Origin: Leptospiraceae bacterium
GTDB lineage: Bacteria; Spirochaetota; Leptospiria; Leptospirales; Leptospiraceae
Direction: 5' to 3'
Assembly (NCBI GenBank): GCA_024233865.1
Contig: JACKPA010000003.1
Coordinates: forward strand, 186,001-250,000
DNA: 64,000 bases
Part shown: in pieces, positions 46,488-56,248 of the stretch
How the letters are laid out: each line of letters starts with the position of its first letter
Position numbering within the stretch: the stretch's first letter is position 1
Made by a program: the position numbers and the translations under genes
The notes under the pieces: generated by a model
Databases searched by the model: none
The model's input: the letters and a program-made list of their open reading frames with translations, nothing else
What the model was told of the DNA's origin: nothing

Positions 46488-46621
46488 AATTAATTCCGTT
46501 TTTACTATTTAGACTTATAAAACTTTACAATATATAAAAATATCTATTAAAAACTATAAAACATAAAATACTATAAAAAAATAAAATAAGAAGAAAAAGA
46601 TGGTAAGTAGTCCAAAAAAGC

Positions 46622-46650
46622 ACAACAGGCATCTTTGCCTGTTGTTTTTT
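46622..46650. terminator. Bidirectional intrinsic terminator after flgE
   Basis: ACAACAGGCA (46622-46631) pairs perfectly with TGCCTGTTGT (46636-46645) around a TCTT loop. A run of six T follows on the plus strand and a run of six T on the minus strand (46614-46619), so it can stop transcription leaving flgE leftward. Confidence 0.85.
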
Positions 46651-46667
46651 GCGCAACCGAAAAAAAA

Positions 46668-48062
46668 TTAACGTTTTAAACCAAGCACTTCTTGAATCAT
46701 TTGATCAGAAGTCACTACGGTTCTTGAATTTGCTTGGAATCCTCTTTGTGTCACAATCATGTCTGTAAATTGATCGGTTAAATCAACATTTGACATCTCC
46801 AATAAGCCAGCATTGATTTTTCCTCTACCGGCAATTCCAGCTTCTCCGATATTTGCTTCTCCGGAATTGATAGAATAAGAATACATAGTATCTCCAGATT
46901 TATTTAATCCGGCAGGGTTCGTAAAAATAGCAACGGCAATTCTTGCCAAAGGTTGCTGAACTCCATTAGAGTAAGTTCCGGTAATTGTTCCCGAATTGTC
47001 TATAGAAAAAGCTTCCATATAACCCATTGAGTAACCATCTTGCTTAACCGCTTTTGTGGTAAAATCAGCAGAAAATTGCGTAATCCCTTCTACCAAACCA
47101 GCTTTCCCTAAATTAAGTGCAAATGTTTGGGGAGTAGGATTTCCCGGAATTCGATAGGTGACATTGGCAGTAAGTTGATCGGTAGTTTGGCTATCTACTC
47201 CGTCAGACACGGAAACCAATCTTCCATCAGGAGAAAAGCCAAGTTCCAATTGGTTGTTTTCCGGTTGCAAAGTATTTTGCTGATTAGGCCCTTGAACATC
47301 AACAGAAACTTGAGTCGCTTCATTCAAAGAAACGCTAGCGCTCCATGTATTTTCACGAACTTTTAAGAATTCTATCCTAAATTCCCTCTTTATACCCTGA
47401 TCATCAAAAACATTAATGGTTGAAACGTGTCCGCTTCTGTTTTTAGGATCGGGGTCATTGATTGCTCTACGAATATCTTCCGGAGTAGCATCAGGAGGAA
47501 TTGGCTTTGCAGAAGAATTTAAGTTACACTGATAGATAACTTCCTTTGTAGCCTTTGCCGGTTCTTTGGAATATAAGGGAATAACAATATCCTCAACGGA
47601 GGCAGAAGAATTAATATACCGGTTTCCATTTTCATCCAAACGAGAATTCCAACCTTGAACTTTTACACCATTCGCCGGATTTACATAAGTACCATCTTTA
47701 TCAACGTTAAAGGCACCAGCACGAGTATAAAATTCTTTATCGCCATTTTTTACGATAAAAAACCCTTCTCCGGTCATAGAAATATCAGTATTTTTTCCTG
47801 TTGATTGTAATGACCCTTGAGTCATCATTTTGTCTATGGCTGATATGAGTGCTCCAAGACCAACTTGCTTAGGGTTAATTCCACCAATATTATCTTTAGG
47901 CTCAGAAGCAGCTGAAAGCTCCTGGGAAATCATATCCTGAAATGTAACTCTTTCTGCTTTAAAACCATGTGTATTTACATTTGATATATTGTTTCCTATT
48001 ACATCCATTCTCACCTGGTGGTTCTTTAATCCAGAAACCCCAGAGTAAAGCGATCTCATCAT
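46668..48062 (-). CDS. flgE: Flagellar hook protein FlgE
   Basis: Forms the flagellar hook. 464 residues from the ATG at 48062, which has GAGGAA upstream; another ATG follows immediately at 48059. The N-terminus has the axial-protein signature MRSLYSGVSGLKNHQVRMDVIGNN (N-terminal part) and the C-terminus ends MSNVDLTDQFTDMIVTQRGFQANSRTV, both diagnostic. It is the last gene of fliK-flgD-flgE. In spirochaetes hook subunits are cross-linked covalently; the Cys near residue 165 (YQCNLN) could take part. Confidence 0.96.
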   Translation of the reverse strand: MMRSLYSGVSGLKNHQVRMDVIGNNISNVNTHGFKAERVTFQDMISQELSAASEPKDNIGGINPKQVGLGALISAIDKMMTQGSLQSTGKNTDISMTGEGFFIVKNGDKEFYTRAGAFNVDKDGTYVNPANGVKVQGWNSRLDENGNRYINSSASVEDIVIPLYSKEPAKATKEVIYQCNLNSSAKPIPPDATPEDIRRAINDPDPKNRSGHVSTINVFDDQGIKREFRIEFLKVRENTWSASVSLNEATQVSVDVQGPNQQNTLQPENNQLELGFSPDGRLVSVSDGVDSQTTDQLTANVTYRIPGNPTPQTFALNLGKAGLVEGITQFSADFTTKAVKQDGYSMGYMEAFSIDNSGTITGTYSNGVQQPLARIAVAIFTNPAGLNKSGDTMYSYSINSGEANIGEAGIAGRGKINAGLLEMSNVDLTDQFTDMIVTQRGFQANSRTVVTSDQMIQEVLGLKR

Positions 48063-48097
48063 AACGCAATTCCTCGACTTATGTTTTTTTATAATTT

Positions 48098-48739
48098 TTA
48101 TTGCGAATAAGGATTGTTTTTTCCCGAATTTTTTTTCCCGGGATAATCCCATTCTTTTTTTGTATCATTTTCTACTGAATTCGGATTGGTTTTTACACCT
48201 TGATCATCTTCAACCGGTAAACTTCCACTCAATGCACTAGGATCACTGACAAAATTAATTTTGTCTGCTTCTATTGTGCGCCCGTTTACTCTTAAAAAAG
48301 CTTTTCCATCCCCATCGACAAATAAAGCTCCGGCTATTCCATTCACTGGTTCTCCAGTAACAAAATCCGGTCCGGAAACGTATTTTCCAACCAAGGTGTA
48401 ATTTTGTTTTGCTTCCATTCGAGAAATACCAGATGAAATATTTTTCATCTGTTCCAAACTGGAAAACTGAGCCATTTGAGCAATAAAATCCTGATCCTTT
48501 AAAGGGCTTGTTGGGTCTTGTGAAGATAACTGCGTAATCAAAATCTTTAAAAAATCATCTTTTCCTAATTGCTGGGAAGAATTTCGAATCTCAATCCCTT
48601 TCAATCCGCTCTTTTCTTCTTTTTCCAAATTTTCCAAGTGCTTTTGAACATTAAACTTTTTATCAGAACGAAGATATTGCTGTTTAATGGATTCGGAGTT
48701 TGACTCTATTGACTTAGATGGCATATTAACATTAGGCAT
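48098..48739 (-). CDS. flgD: Flagellar hook-capping protein FlgD
   Basis: Scaffold for hook assembly. A 213-residue protein with the family core GKDDFLKILITQLSSQDPTSPLKD followed by FIAQMAQFSSLEQM (given here as two parts), then a beta-rich C-terminal part with LVGKYVSG. The N-terminal 60 residues are a charged extension. It lies 12 bases after fliK and 35 bases before flgE on the same strand. Confidence 0.95.
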   Translation of the reverse strand: MPNVNMPSKSIESNSESIKQQYLRSDKKFNVQKHLENLEKEEKSGLKGIEIRNSSQQLGKDDFLKILITQLSSQDPTSPLKDQDFIAQMAQFSSLEQMKNISSGISRMEAKQNYTLVGKYVSGPDFVTGEPVNGIAGALFVDGDGKAFLRVNGRTIEADKINFVSDPSALSGSLPVEDDQGVKTNPNSVENDTKKEWDYPGKKNSGKNNPYSQ

Positions 48740-48751
48740 ATTATAATTTCT

Positions 48752-50497
48752 CTATACTTTTATATCGATCAATTTATCAGAGGAAATGAGACTTTTGTCA
48801 TCAACTAAATCTGATTCCACCAAATTTTCTTCATCAATTGTAATAACTTGGCTATTTTGGTCATTTGCAAACTCGTTTTTATCTTTTAAACTCTCTTGAA
48901 AATTCGCAAACTCTTCTTGGTTTTCGTCTTGCAAACCGATGTCCATGCTTTCTAACTCTATCCCAGCAATTCTTAACTCAGTTTTTAATTGATTCATATC
49001 TGAAAGGATTAAATTTCTAACCATTTCAGACTCAACTAATATTTTGCCATCTAGACGGTTATTCAAAACTTCAATTTTTAAGGTCATTTTTCCCAATTCT
49101 TTTGGGTGTAATAAAATTTGAGCTGTATTTTTCCCTCTTTCTATAATATGAATTCTTGCTTGTTTCACCAATTCTTGAAAAGACTTCTCTACATCATCTC
49201 TATTCCAAAATCTGGATGACAAAACATTTTTAAACTTATCAAAAAATGTTTCTTTCTGAGAAGAATTGGAGAATTCGGAAAAATCCAAATTGTTTCCTTG
49301 AAAATCGTCCTGAATTTTGTTTATTGTAGAGTTGTTTATATTTTCAAAAATCCCCGTTTGAGCATTATTTTGTTTGGTTGGTTGTATACTTTCTTTGGCA
49401 GCCATAGATTGAGTAACTACTGATTCATGTTTTTCTCGTACAATTTCCCATTTATTGTCTTTGTCAATTTTTGCCAAGTCGATTTTTGGCTCATTGTCTG
49501 GTTTTGATCTCGGTTCGGTCACATCTTTTTCTTCGGGAACATCTTTAGTCAGCTTGCCTTCCGTACTTTTTATGGTCTCTTTTGGAGAATTGTTAGGCAA
49601 AGTCTCTTTGTTATTCCCTAAAGGTTCTTCTTTGGGAATATGGACAACTTTTTCTTCAGGTGCTGCCTTTTCGGTAACTTTTGAATCTTTTTGTTTTGGG
49701 TCATTTTCTACATTCTCGATTAATTGCTTTTTAGCTACCAATTCAATTTGTTTATCATTTTCTGTTTGGAACTTAGGATTTTCTATCGGCTTTTCGTTTT
49801 TTATGGTAATGCTATCATTGTTAAGCTTAATATTGATAAATTTTTGGCGGATATTCTCAGAATATTTATTGGAAACGGAAGGATTTTGTTTTGTTTCCGA
49901 AACAGTCTCCTCTTTGGTCTCTGATTTTTGTTTTCCTTGCTGTTCACCCTTTACATTGGCAGCAATATTCACTTCCGAATTTTGCTTATCGTTTGAAGTG
50001 AAAACTTTTTTATCCGTTTCATTTTTGATTTCCGGAAATTCCAATCTGGTTTCTTTGGAGACTTTTTTAAAATTATCACTTTTTTTACTTTTCTCTTTAT
50101 TTTCTTCTTCTATCTCTTTTAGGGTTTTTTCTTTGGAGTCAGTATTTTTTGACTTTTCAATTTTTTCTTCGGGTTTGTTTTCTTGCTTGACAATTTTATT
50201 GCCTTCTTCCGGCTTTTCAATCTTACTTTCCAACTCTTTTTTAGGGTTTCCTTGCTGAATACCCTTGTTTTCGGCTTCCCGAACTTTATTTTCCGGCTCG
50301 GCAAAAAACCCTGAAAACAAATGCTTTTCTAGTTTACCAGGTTCAAAACCAGTTTCCGTAGTTTTTTGCAAATTTTTCAAAATTGCAAGAAATCCACTCT
50401 CGGTGGTTGTATCAGGATATTCTACCTTATTTTGTATCAAAGTATTTTGTGAAAATGTTTCCGGTAAATGATTTTCCAAACCATTAGATATTATCAT
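48752..50497 (-). CDS. fliK: Flagellar hook-length control protein FliK
   Basis: A 581-residue protein. The first 400 residues are low-complexity, rich in Lys, Glu and Asn, as expected for the ruler part. The C-terminal Flg_hook domain (about 440-535) has ILLHPKELGKMTLKIEVLNN and the following ESEMVRNLILSDMNQLKTEL, which is diagnostic. It starts the minus-strand hook operon. A long open frame on the opposite strand (49455-50258) is a composition shadow. Confidence 0.9.
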   Translation of the reverse strand: MIISNGLENHLPETFSQNTLIQNKVEYPDTTTESGFLAILKNLQKTTETGFEPGKLEKHLFSGFFAEPENKVREAENKGIQQGNPKKELESKIEKPEEGNKIVKQENKPEEKIEKSKNTDSKEKTLKEIEEENKEKSKKSDNFKKVSKETRLEFPEIKNETDKKVFTSNDKQNSEVNIAANVKGEQQGKQKSETKEETVSETKQNPSVSNKYSENIRQKFINIKLNNDSITIKNEKPIENPKFQTENDKQIELVAKKQLIENVENDPKQKDSKVTEKAAPEEKVVHIPKEEPLGNNKETLPNNSPKETIKSTEGKLTKDVPEEKDVTEPRSKPDNEPKIDLAKIDKDNKWEIVREKHESVVTQSMAAKESIQPTKQNNAQTGIFENINNSTINKIQDDFQGNNLDFSEFSNSSQKETFFDKFKNVLSSRFWNRDDVEKSFQELVKQARIHIIERGKNTAQILLHPKELGKMTLKIEVLNNRLDGKILVESEMVRNLILSDMNQLKTELRIAGIELESMDIGLQDENQEEFANFQESLKDKNEFANDQNSQVITIDEENLVESDLVDDKSLISSDKLIDIKV

Positions 50498-50616
50498 AAA
50501 CTGTCCTTATATGCAATCATCGAATAAATTGCCAAAAGCTTTAGTCTTTAAATAGGAATTTTCCTTTAAAATAGATTTTTTTCTATTAACTTGTATAACA
50601 TAGTATTCAAGGAATT

Positions 50617-51261
50617 TTATAGAGTAAAACTCGCCGTATCTTCCAAAAAATTAACTTTTCCCGTTTCAACGGAATACATTGCTCCAATAATTCCAATTTC
50701 ATTCTTATCAACCATAGTGCTAAGAATATGACTTCGTTCTAAAATGGACTTAGTTACGATGCGAACGTTTTCTTCAGCAACAACATCCGCAAAAGCATGT
50801 CCCTGCAATGTATGTTTATTATGAGTATGCTCGACTTTACGTACCGCTTGATTTATTTTACTTAAAAGGGATGTTAAATGTCCAAGTTCAATATTGTTGA
50901 TAGCACCGTTTACTGCTCCACAACGGCTATGTCCCAAAACAACAATTAATTTTGAACCGGCAATTTTCCCAGAGAATTCAATGCTTCCCAGAATATCTTC
51001 GTTTAAGATATTACCGGCAATGCGAATGCTAAAAATATCTCCAAGCCCCTGGTCAAAAATTAATTCCGCTGAAGTCCTTGAGTCAATGCAACTCAAAACT
51101 GCTGCAAAAGGCCACTGTCCGTCCACGGTCTCGTTGATTTGCTGTAGATGATCATGGTCTTTTGACAGGCTATTTACAAAGCGGTGATTCCCTTCTTTTA
51201 AGAAGTCTAAAGCTTGCTTTACTGTAAGTTGATCTCTTGTAATTTGTCTGTGATTTTTCAT
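50617..51261 (-). CDS. Beta-class carbonic anhydrase
   Basis: Interconverts CO2 and bicarbonate. A 214-residue beta-class enzyme with zinc ligands and dyad visible: Cys58 and Asp60-Arg62 in SCIDSR, His111 and Cys114 in GHSRCGAV. It follows ppc by 25 bases on the same strand, so it could supply bicarbonate for PEP carboxylase. Cytoplasmic; no signal peptide. Confidence 0.95.
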   Translation of the reverse strand: MKNHRQITRDQLTVKQALDFLKEGNHRFVNSLSKDHDHLQQINETVDGQWPFAAVLSCIDSRTSAELIFDQGLGDIFSIRIAGNILNEDILGSIEFSGKIAGSKLIVVLGHSRCGAVNGAINNIELGHLTSLLSKINQAVRKVEHTHNKHTLQGHAFADVVAEENVRIVTKSILERSHILSTMVDKNEIGIIGAMYSVETGKVNFLEDTASFTL

Positions 51262-51286
51262 AGTTTTAATCCTTTATTTTTTATAA

Positions 51287-54004
51287 TTAACCTGTATTTT
51301 TTAAGCCACTCGAAATGGAGTTGACCAACATTAAAAGTATCTGAATTTGCTTCTGGCTTTCCGTTGCATCCTGTTCCGAACCAGCCCTCCATTTCTTGAT
51401 GTGTTCAAATTGTTTTTTATGCAAAATTTTTAAAACGGGAGTTCGGAGCGAAAGATAAAACTTTAATGATTGTCTTCTTTTGAAAGCAGATTCTTGGAAA
51501 ATTTCTTGCATTAGAGAAATTCCCCTTTCATACTCTTCTAAAATATCATCTAAAAAATTATCTCGTATTTCCTTGCTGTTTACGAGGTCAGCATATTCCT
51601 TCATTACTTCCTTGTCAGAATTTAGTAGGTTAGTTTCTGCGTGAATCAGGGTATACCTAAGAAAATTCCAATCATGAATTGAGTTTTTCAAAACATCAAA
51701 GTCTGACGGATGCTTCTTTTTTAGATTTTCCAGAGCATATCCCAAACCGTACCAACCGGTCAGATTAAACCTCGATTGATTCCAGCTAAATACCCAGGGA
51801 ATTGCTCGTAAATCTTCTAAAGAACGTTTTCCGGTTCTTCTGGGTGGTCGGGAACCTATCTTGCTATTTTCCAATACATCAATTGGAGTAGCCTGACTAT
51901 AAAAATCAATGAAACCTTGTTTTTCTACGAGTTCCCTATATTTCCGAAAACTCGCCCCTGCAACCTCAGCCAAAATAGAAGTAGGAAAATCTGCTTCCGC
52001 TTTGGGATATTTATAAAACGTCATCTGCTTGGCTATGCCTGAAACCAAAATTTCTAAGTTATAAACTGCATTTAATAAATTAGCATACTGTTGCGATATG
52101 GTTTCACCTTGCACGGTAAGTTTCAGTTTTCCTGAGACAGAAGCAAAAGGCATAGACTCCAAAAAGCGATGAATTTTTCCGCCACCTCTGCTTATTGTTC
52201 CACCTCGACCGTGAAAGAACTTTAACTCTAAGCCTTGCCTTTTGCCCAATTTTGTAAGTTTCTCCTCTGTCTCGTAGAGATTCCACCTGCTGGCTAAGAT
52301 TCCACCGTCTTTATTGCTATCACTATAACCCAGCATTACTTCTTGTATTGTTCTTTTATTTTCATTAGAATAACGCATTATAGTAAGAGGATGTTTCAAA
52401 AACAAATCCAGTATCATTTCACTATTTTTTAGGTCTTCTATTGTCTCAAAAAGAGGCACTACTTGCAGGCTTGTTTTTAGGATTCCGACTTCCCTCATAA
52501 AGATATAAACCACTAACAAATCCGAAAGTCCTCTTGTCATGCTGACAATAAACGAGCCAATCCCTTCCATTCCGAATTTATCTATATGCCCTTTTATTAC
52601 CCTATAGTATCCTAAGACGTTATCTGCTTCCGGACCACAACTTGTTCCAGGTATTAAAAACGGTCTAGAAGATTCTAACTCTTCGTTTAAAAACGATATT
52701 CTTTTTTCTTCTGACCATTCGGAAAAGTTCCATTCTTTTTTGCCAGAGGCTTTTAAAATCTGGTTGAAAGCCATATCATGGTATTTACTATTTTGGCGTA
52801 TATCCAGTCTTGCCATAAAAAATCCAAAAGATGCAAGTAACCTTTCAATAGGAAACAACTCTGTTTCTACTACTCTATCCGCTTGAATGGCGAGTAAGGT
52901 CTTACGTAAAAATTTCAAATCATCTTTTAATTCTTGAGAGTTTGTATAATAATAGCCTTGTTTTGTGTTGTCTGCTTTAAAAGTATTTTTCAATTTGAGA
53001 AGTAGTAGATTGGTAAATTGTCTCCATGGTTCGTTAGGATTCCTTTCCATGGCTTTTTTACCATCTTCGCCCAATTCATTCTGGAACTTTTTTAGTTTCT
53101 CTTCTAGTTCAAAAGGAATGTTATTGGTGAAGCTAGAAAAACTAAGACTTTTTGCCAGGTTGGTAATTTTAGCTTGAAGAAGTTCTAAAGCAGCGTGCCT
53201 ATGCTCCAGAAGTGTCTCTTTTGTTACCTCAGGCGTTACATAAGGATGTCCGTCCCTATCTCCTCCGACCCAACTTCCAAAAGAAAGCATAGGAAAATTT
53301 TCAGGTTCTTTTAAAAATTTAGGATCAAAACCGGCGTTTTCCCAAGCAGAAATGAGCTTTTTGTCCAAGAGTGGGATTGCATCCGGAAATACATTTTTAA
53401 AATAATGTAATATATTGTTTCTTTCAGAGGAAATATCCGGTCTTTCCAAGTAGATTTCACCTGTTCTCCAAAGTCTTTCCAGAATCGACTTAACTTCGTT
53501 TTGAATGAATCTTTTTTCGGTAGGTGTCCAGATAGGATTTTCCTTTTTCACAAGAAGGAGATACAATTGTCTGTGTAGTTCCAATACGGTTATCCTTTTT
53601 GCCTCCGTAGGGTGAGCTGTAAGAACGGGAGTCGCCTCTATGTTTGGAAGAATTTCCTTTATTTCATCCTGAGATAATCCTCTCTCTTTCCAAAAAGCAA
53701 AAGTTTCTTCCCATGAGCCTCTTATTTTTTCCGTTCCCATTTCGGATTCCAATTTTCGTCGAAATTGGTTTGCGGCATTCTCCTCAACCATATTTAAGAG
53801 TTGAAAGGATATGGAGTAGGCTTGGATTAGCTTTTCATCCGGTATTTCGTTGTTTGCCTCCGGATTTTCCTGATTTATCCACGGTAACATGCTGGCAACA
53901 GAATCTTCTTTTATGCTCTTAAGCATTTCATAAAAACAGTTCATCAAGTAATTTAAGTCAGCCTGAATTTTATCAAGACTAGTTTCTTCTAAATTCTTTC
54001 TCAT
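51287..54004 (-). CDS. ppc: Phosphoenolpyruvate carboxylase
   Basis: Makes oxaloacetate from PEP and bicarbonate. 905 residues, the usual length. Signatures: VLTAHPTEAKR (catalytic His, about 140), GSWVGGDRDGHPYVT (about 245), YSDSNKDGG (about 550), FHGRGGTISRGGG (about 600) and the conserved C-terminal end LKNTG. The ATG at 54004 has GAGGA upstream. It lies between fabI and the carbonic anhydrase gene in one minus-strand run. Confidence 0.97.
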   Translation of the reverse strand: MRKNLEETSLDKIQADLNYLMNCFYEMLKSIKEDSVASMLPWINQENPEANNEIPDEKLIQAYSISFQLLNMVEENAANQFRRKLESEMGTEKIRGSWEETFAFWKERGLSQDEIKEILPNIEATPVLTAHPTEAKRITVLELHRQLYLLLVKKENPIWTPTEKRFIQNEVKSILERLWRTGEIYLERPDISSERNNILHYFKNVFPDAIPLLDKKLISAWENAGFDPKFLKEPENFPMLSFGSWVGGDRDGHPYVTPEVTKETLLEHRHAALELLQAKITNLAKSLSFSSFTNNIPFELEEKLKKFQNELGEDGKKAMERNPNEPWRQFTNLLLLKLKNTFKADNTKQGYYYTNSQELKDDLKFLRKTLLAIQADRVVETELFPIERLLASFGFFMARLDIRQNSKYHDMAFNQILKASGKKEWNFSEWSEEKRISFLNEELESSRPFLIPGTSCGPEADNVLGYYRVIKGHIDKFGMEGIGSFIVSMTRGLSDLLVVYIFMREVGILKTSLQVVPLFETIEDLKNSEMILDLFLKHPLTIMRYSNENKRTIQEVMLGYSDSNKDGGILASRWNLYETEEKLTKLGKRQGLELKFFHGRGGTISRGGGKIHRFLESMPFASVSGKLKLTVQGETISQQYANLLNAVYNLEILVSGIAKQMTFYKYPKAEADFPTSILAEVAGASFRKYRELVEKQGFIDFYSQATPIDVLENSKIGSRPPRRTGKRSLEDLRAIPWVFSWNQSRFNLTGWYGLGYALENLKKKHPSDFDVLKNSIHDWNFLRYTLIHAETNLLNSDKEVMKEYADLVNSKEIRDNFLDDILEEYERGISLMQEIFQESAFKRRQSLKFYLSLRTPVLKILHKKQFEHIKKWRAGSEQDATESQKQIQILLMLVNSISSGLKNTG

Positions 54005-54028
54005 TATTCTATCCTCTTTATATATATT

Positions 54029-54868
54029 TTAACCCCTGATATTGTAACCACCATCAACATTACGTATTTCACCTGTAACTCTTACATAAGGTCGGAGCAA
54101 ATAGGCAGATTCATAAGCAATATCTTCTGGCAAAGCATTTCCTAGAGGGCTATGAATATCACAATATTCAACTGCTTCTTGTAGTCCTTGTATCGCACTG
54201 CCTGCTTTGCTACCTGTATAAGGAGAAAAACGGATTGCATTCACCTTGATCTGGTGTGATTTACCAAGTTCAAAGGCTAATTCTTTAACAATTCTTTCCA
54301 AAGCGGCTTTGGCAATCCCAATATTTTTATATGGATGTTGGACTACTTTTTCTGCTCCGATATAGCTTAGTGCAAGAATCGAAGATTTTTTTACCAAGAC
54401 ATTGTTTTCTAACAAGACCCGTGTTAATGGAATTATGGAATAAGCAGACACTTCCATCGCTTGGAAAAATTCTTCTTTGCTAATTTCCAAAAGAGGTTTA
54501 ACAACCACTCCGGCTTTTATGGATTTGTCCATTGCAATAGAATGTAGAAATCCATTGAGGTAAATCCCTTTTTGTTTAAGATTATTGGCTATTTCTTCAA
54601 TACTCTGATCCAAAGTAACATCCAATGGCAAAGTGATTACATCGCTTCCTAACTCAGTTTGAATCGTTTTGGTAAAACTTTGGTATGTATTTTCTAAGTA
54701 TGATATCGCTTTTTCAGATAGGTTTTGGTGAAAAGGTGTTTTTCCCAGACCGGTACAAACAATATTTCCACCTTCAGCCTGGATTTGCTTTGCAATCGAA
54801 AGTGCAAGCGAACCGGAATCAATTATACCTGTAACTAAAAATGTTAATCCTTTTAATGGGTGATTCAT
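54029..54868 (-). CDS. fabI: Enoyl-ACP reductase (FabI type)
   Basis: NADH-dependent enoyl-ACP reductase of fatty-acid elongation. About 279 residues from the ATG at 54868, preceded by AAGGAG. Short-chain dehydrogenase fold: LVTGIIDSGSLALSIAKQ at the N-terminus, LHSIAM (FabI-type), catalytic LSYIGAEKVVQHPYKNIGIAK (Tyr and Lys; one residue longer between the tyrosines than in the E. coli enzyme), ending RNVDGGYNIRG. FabI is supported by the HSIA and SYxGAE motifs. Confidence 0.9.
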   Translation of the reverse strand: MNHPLKGLTFLVTGIIDSGSLALSIAKQIQAEGGNIVCTGLGKTPFHQNLSEKAISYLENTYQSFTKTIQTELGSDVITLPLDVTLDQSIEEIANNLKQKGIYLNGFLHSIAMDKSIKAGVVVKPLLEISKEEFFQAMEVSAYSIIPLTRVLLENNVLVKKSSILALSYIGAEKVVQHPYKNIGIAKAALERIVKELAFELGKSHQIKVNAIRFSPYTGSKAGSAIQGLQEAVEYCDIHSPLGNALPEDIAYESAYLLRPYVRVTGEIRNVDGGYNIRG

Positions 54869-54885
54869 ATACACTCCTTTTTTAC

Positions 54886-55200
54886 TTATTTTAATAGGTC
54901 TAGTAAATCACCAACAGTTTTGTGAGCTTTCAACTGATGCCGTAACCTGACATTTTTATTAATTTTGTATTTATTTCTTCTTCCTTCTTTGATCTTTATT
55001 AAAACTCCTGCTAATTCTAAATCTTCTACAATTTTCACAATTGCACGTTCGGTAATCCCGACTTCTAGAGCTAGATCCCGTAGTCTTGCGTCAGGTTTCC
55101 TATAAAGATGGAGAAGGACAAGGGAATGGTTGCTTAAAAATGTCCATTCATGTTTGGTTGAATTCTTATTCAAAATCGTCTGTGACTTTACCTTAGCCAT
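54886..55200 (-). CDS. Winged-helix regulator (MarR/ArsR-like)
   Basis: A 104-residue protein with a winged helix: LVLLHLYRKPDARLRDLALEVGITERAIVKIVEDLELAGVLIKIKEGR (shown as named parts: recognition helix TERAIVKIVEDLE, wing KIKEGRRNKY). No ligand-binding domain. It is the first gene of the run regulator-fabI-ppc-carbonic anhydrase and may control it. No metal-binding Cys motif is visible, so a sensing mechanism cannot be inferred. Confidence 0.8.
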   Translation of the reverse strand: MAKVKSQTILNKNSTKHEWTFLSNHSLVLLHLYRKPDARLRDLALEVGITERAIVKIVEDLELAGVLIKIKEGRRNKYKINKNVRLRHQLKAHKTVGDLLDLLK

Positions 55201-55358
55201 ATATTTTGACTAATCTAAATTGATAGGGAACGTTGTAAATAGTATTTTTATACATGAATTAAAATTCATGTATTTTTTTGCATATTATTTATTTTTTTAC
55301 TTTTAAAAATAAACGTTCAGATAAAACTGTTAAAAAAATAAAATCTCAGAGGTTTAAA

Positions 55359-55664
55359 ATGTTAAAAAGAATTCTTTATTTTATTGGTTTAATTTCATTT
55401 TCTTCTATTCTCGCCTTAGAGCCAATAGAAAAATTGCTTATTGAAAAAGCCGTATTACCTGAGCAAAAGAAAGCTGTAAAGGCATATTTACTAAAAATTG
55501 CCGAAGACCATAGGCAAATGGCTCAGAAATATAAGGAAATGGCTAACACTAAAAAAGGTGGTAAGCATAAATACGACCAAAAGCATAGGAAAGATATGCA
55601 AAGCCTTTCTCAAAAATTTGAAAAGGATGCTGAAGTTTATGAAAAAGCAGCAGAAAAGTTGTAA
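55359..55664 (+). CDS. Small exported helical protein
   Basis: About 101 residues from the ATG at 55359, which follows AGAGG; the open frame starts earlier at 55278 but the later start gives a signal peptide (MLKRILYFIGLISFSSILA). The mature part is charged and helical with two HRxMAQKYxxM-like stretches and repeated Lys-Tyr motifs. I recognise no family. It stands alone, divergent from the regulator. Confidence 0.65.
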   Translation: MLKRILYFIGLISFSSILALEPIEKLLIEKAVLPEQKKAVKAYLLKIAEDHRQMAQKYKEMANTKKGGKHKYDQKHRKDMQSLSQKFEKDAEVYEKAAEKL

Positions 55665-55772
55665 ATTTATTTCTATAAATTTACAATAGTCTTACCATAG
55701 CATAGCAGGTTATTTTCAATATCTGTTATGCTAATTGGACACGGACGGATTTATGAAAAGGAGTTAGCAAAT

Positions 55773-56230
55773 GGTTACGGTTTATCAAAAAAACCGAATT
55801 AACTTTAGAGGAATTTTTAGACCTTCCTGAAACTAAGCCCTATATAAAGAAAAGTAGAAGGCTAAAAGAGGCAGATATGGAAGCAATAGTAGAGAAAAAT
55901 CCGATAATGGAAAAGACGTTTAGTGGGTTGGAAAGAATATCCATGGATGAGAAGACTCGTGAGTTATATGAAATGCGTGAAATCGGTTTGCACGACTACA
56001 ATACAAATATCCAATCCGCTTTTGAAAAGGGAGAGAAGAAGGGAGAAAAAAGAGGAATTCGAAAAGGTCAAAAACGAGAACATAAAAGAACTATCCGTAA
56101 TACAGCAATCAAACTGAGAAGTTCCGGCATGAGTCTTGAGCTCATATCTCAGATAACAGAGTTGCCTATTCCTTGGCTTAAGAGGTTCTTTGAAAGGATC
56201 GAGAAAGCAAATTCAAAGAATGGTGCTTGA
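55773..56230 (+). pseudogene. Uma2/Rpn chimeric remnant
   Basis: An AAGGAG site precedes an ATG at 55773 that reads MVTVYQK, then an A-run (about 55790-55795) shifts the frame. In the shifted frame the sequence continues TELTLEEFLDLPETKPYI, the usual start of a Uma2-family nuclease, and joins directly to KKSRRLKEADMEAIVEKNPIM...SMDEKTRELYEMREIGLHD and a Glu/Lys-Gly repeat tail, which is the C-terminal half of an Rpn/PD-(D/E)XK transposase-like protein. Both nuclease cores are missing. The stop is at 56228-56230, immediately before the tandem array. Confidence 0.75.
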
Positions 56231-56248
56231 CGCAAGCATCTACACTTA

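Noticed and set aside
49455..50258. 267-codon open frame opposite fliK
   Set aside because: It is a composition shadow of the Lys/Glu-rich fliK ruler; product is Ser/Phe-rich with no ribosome site or family.
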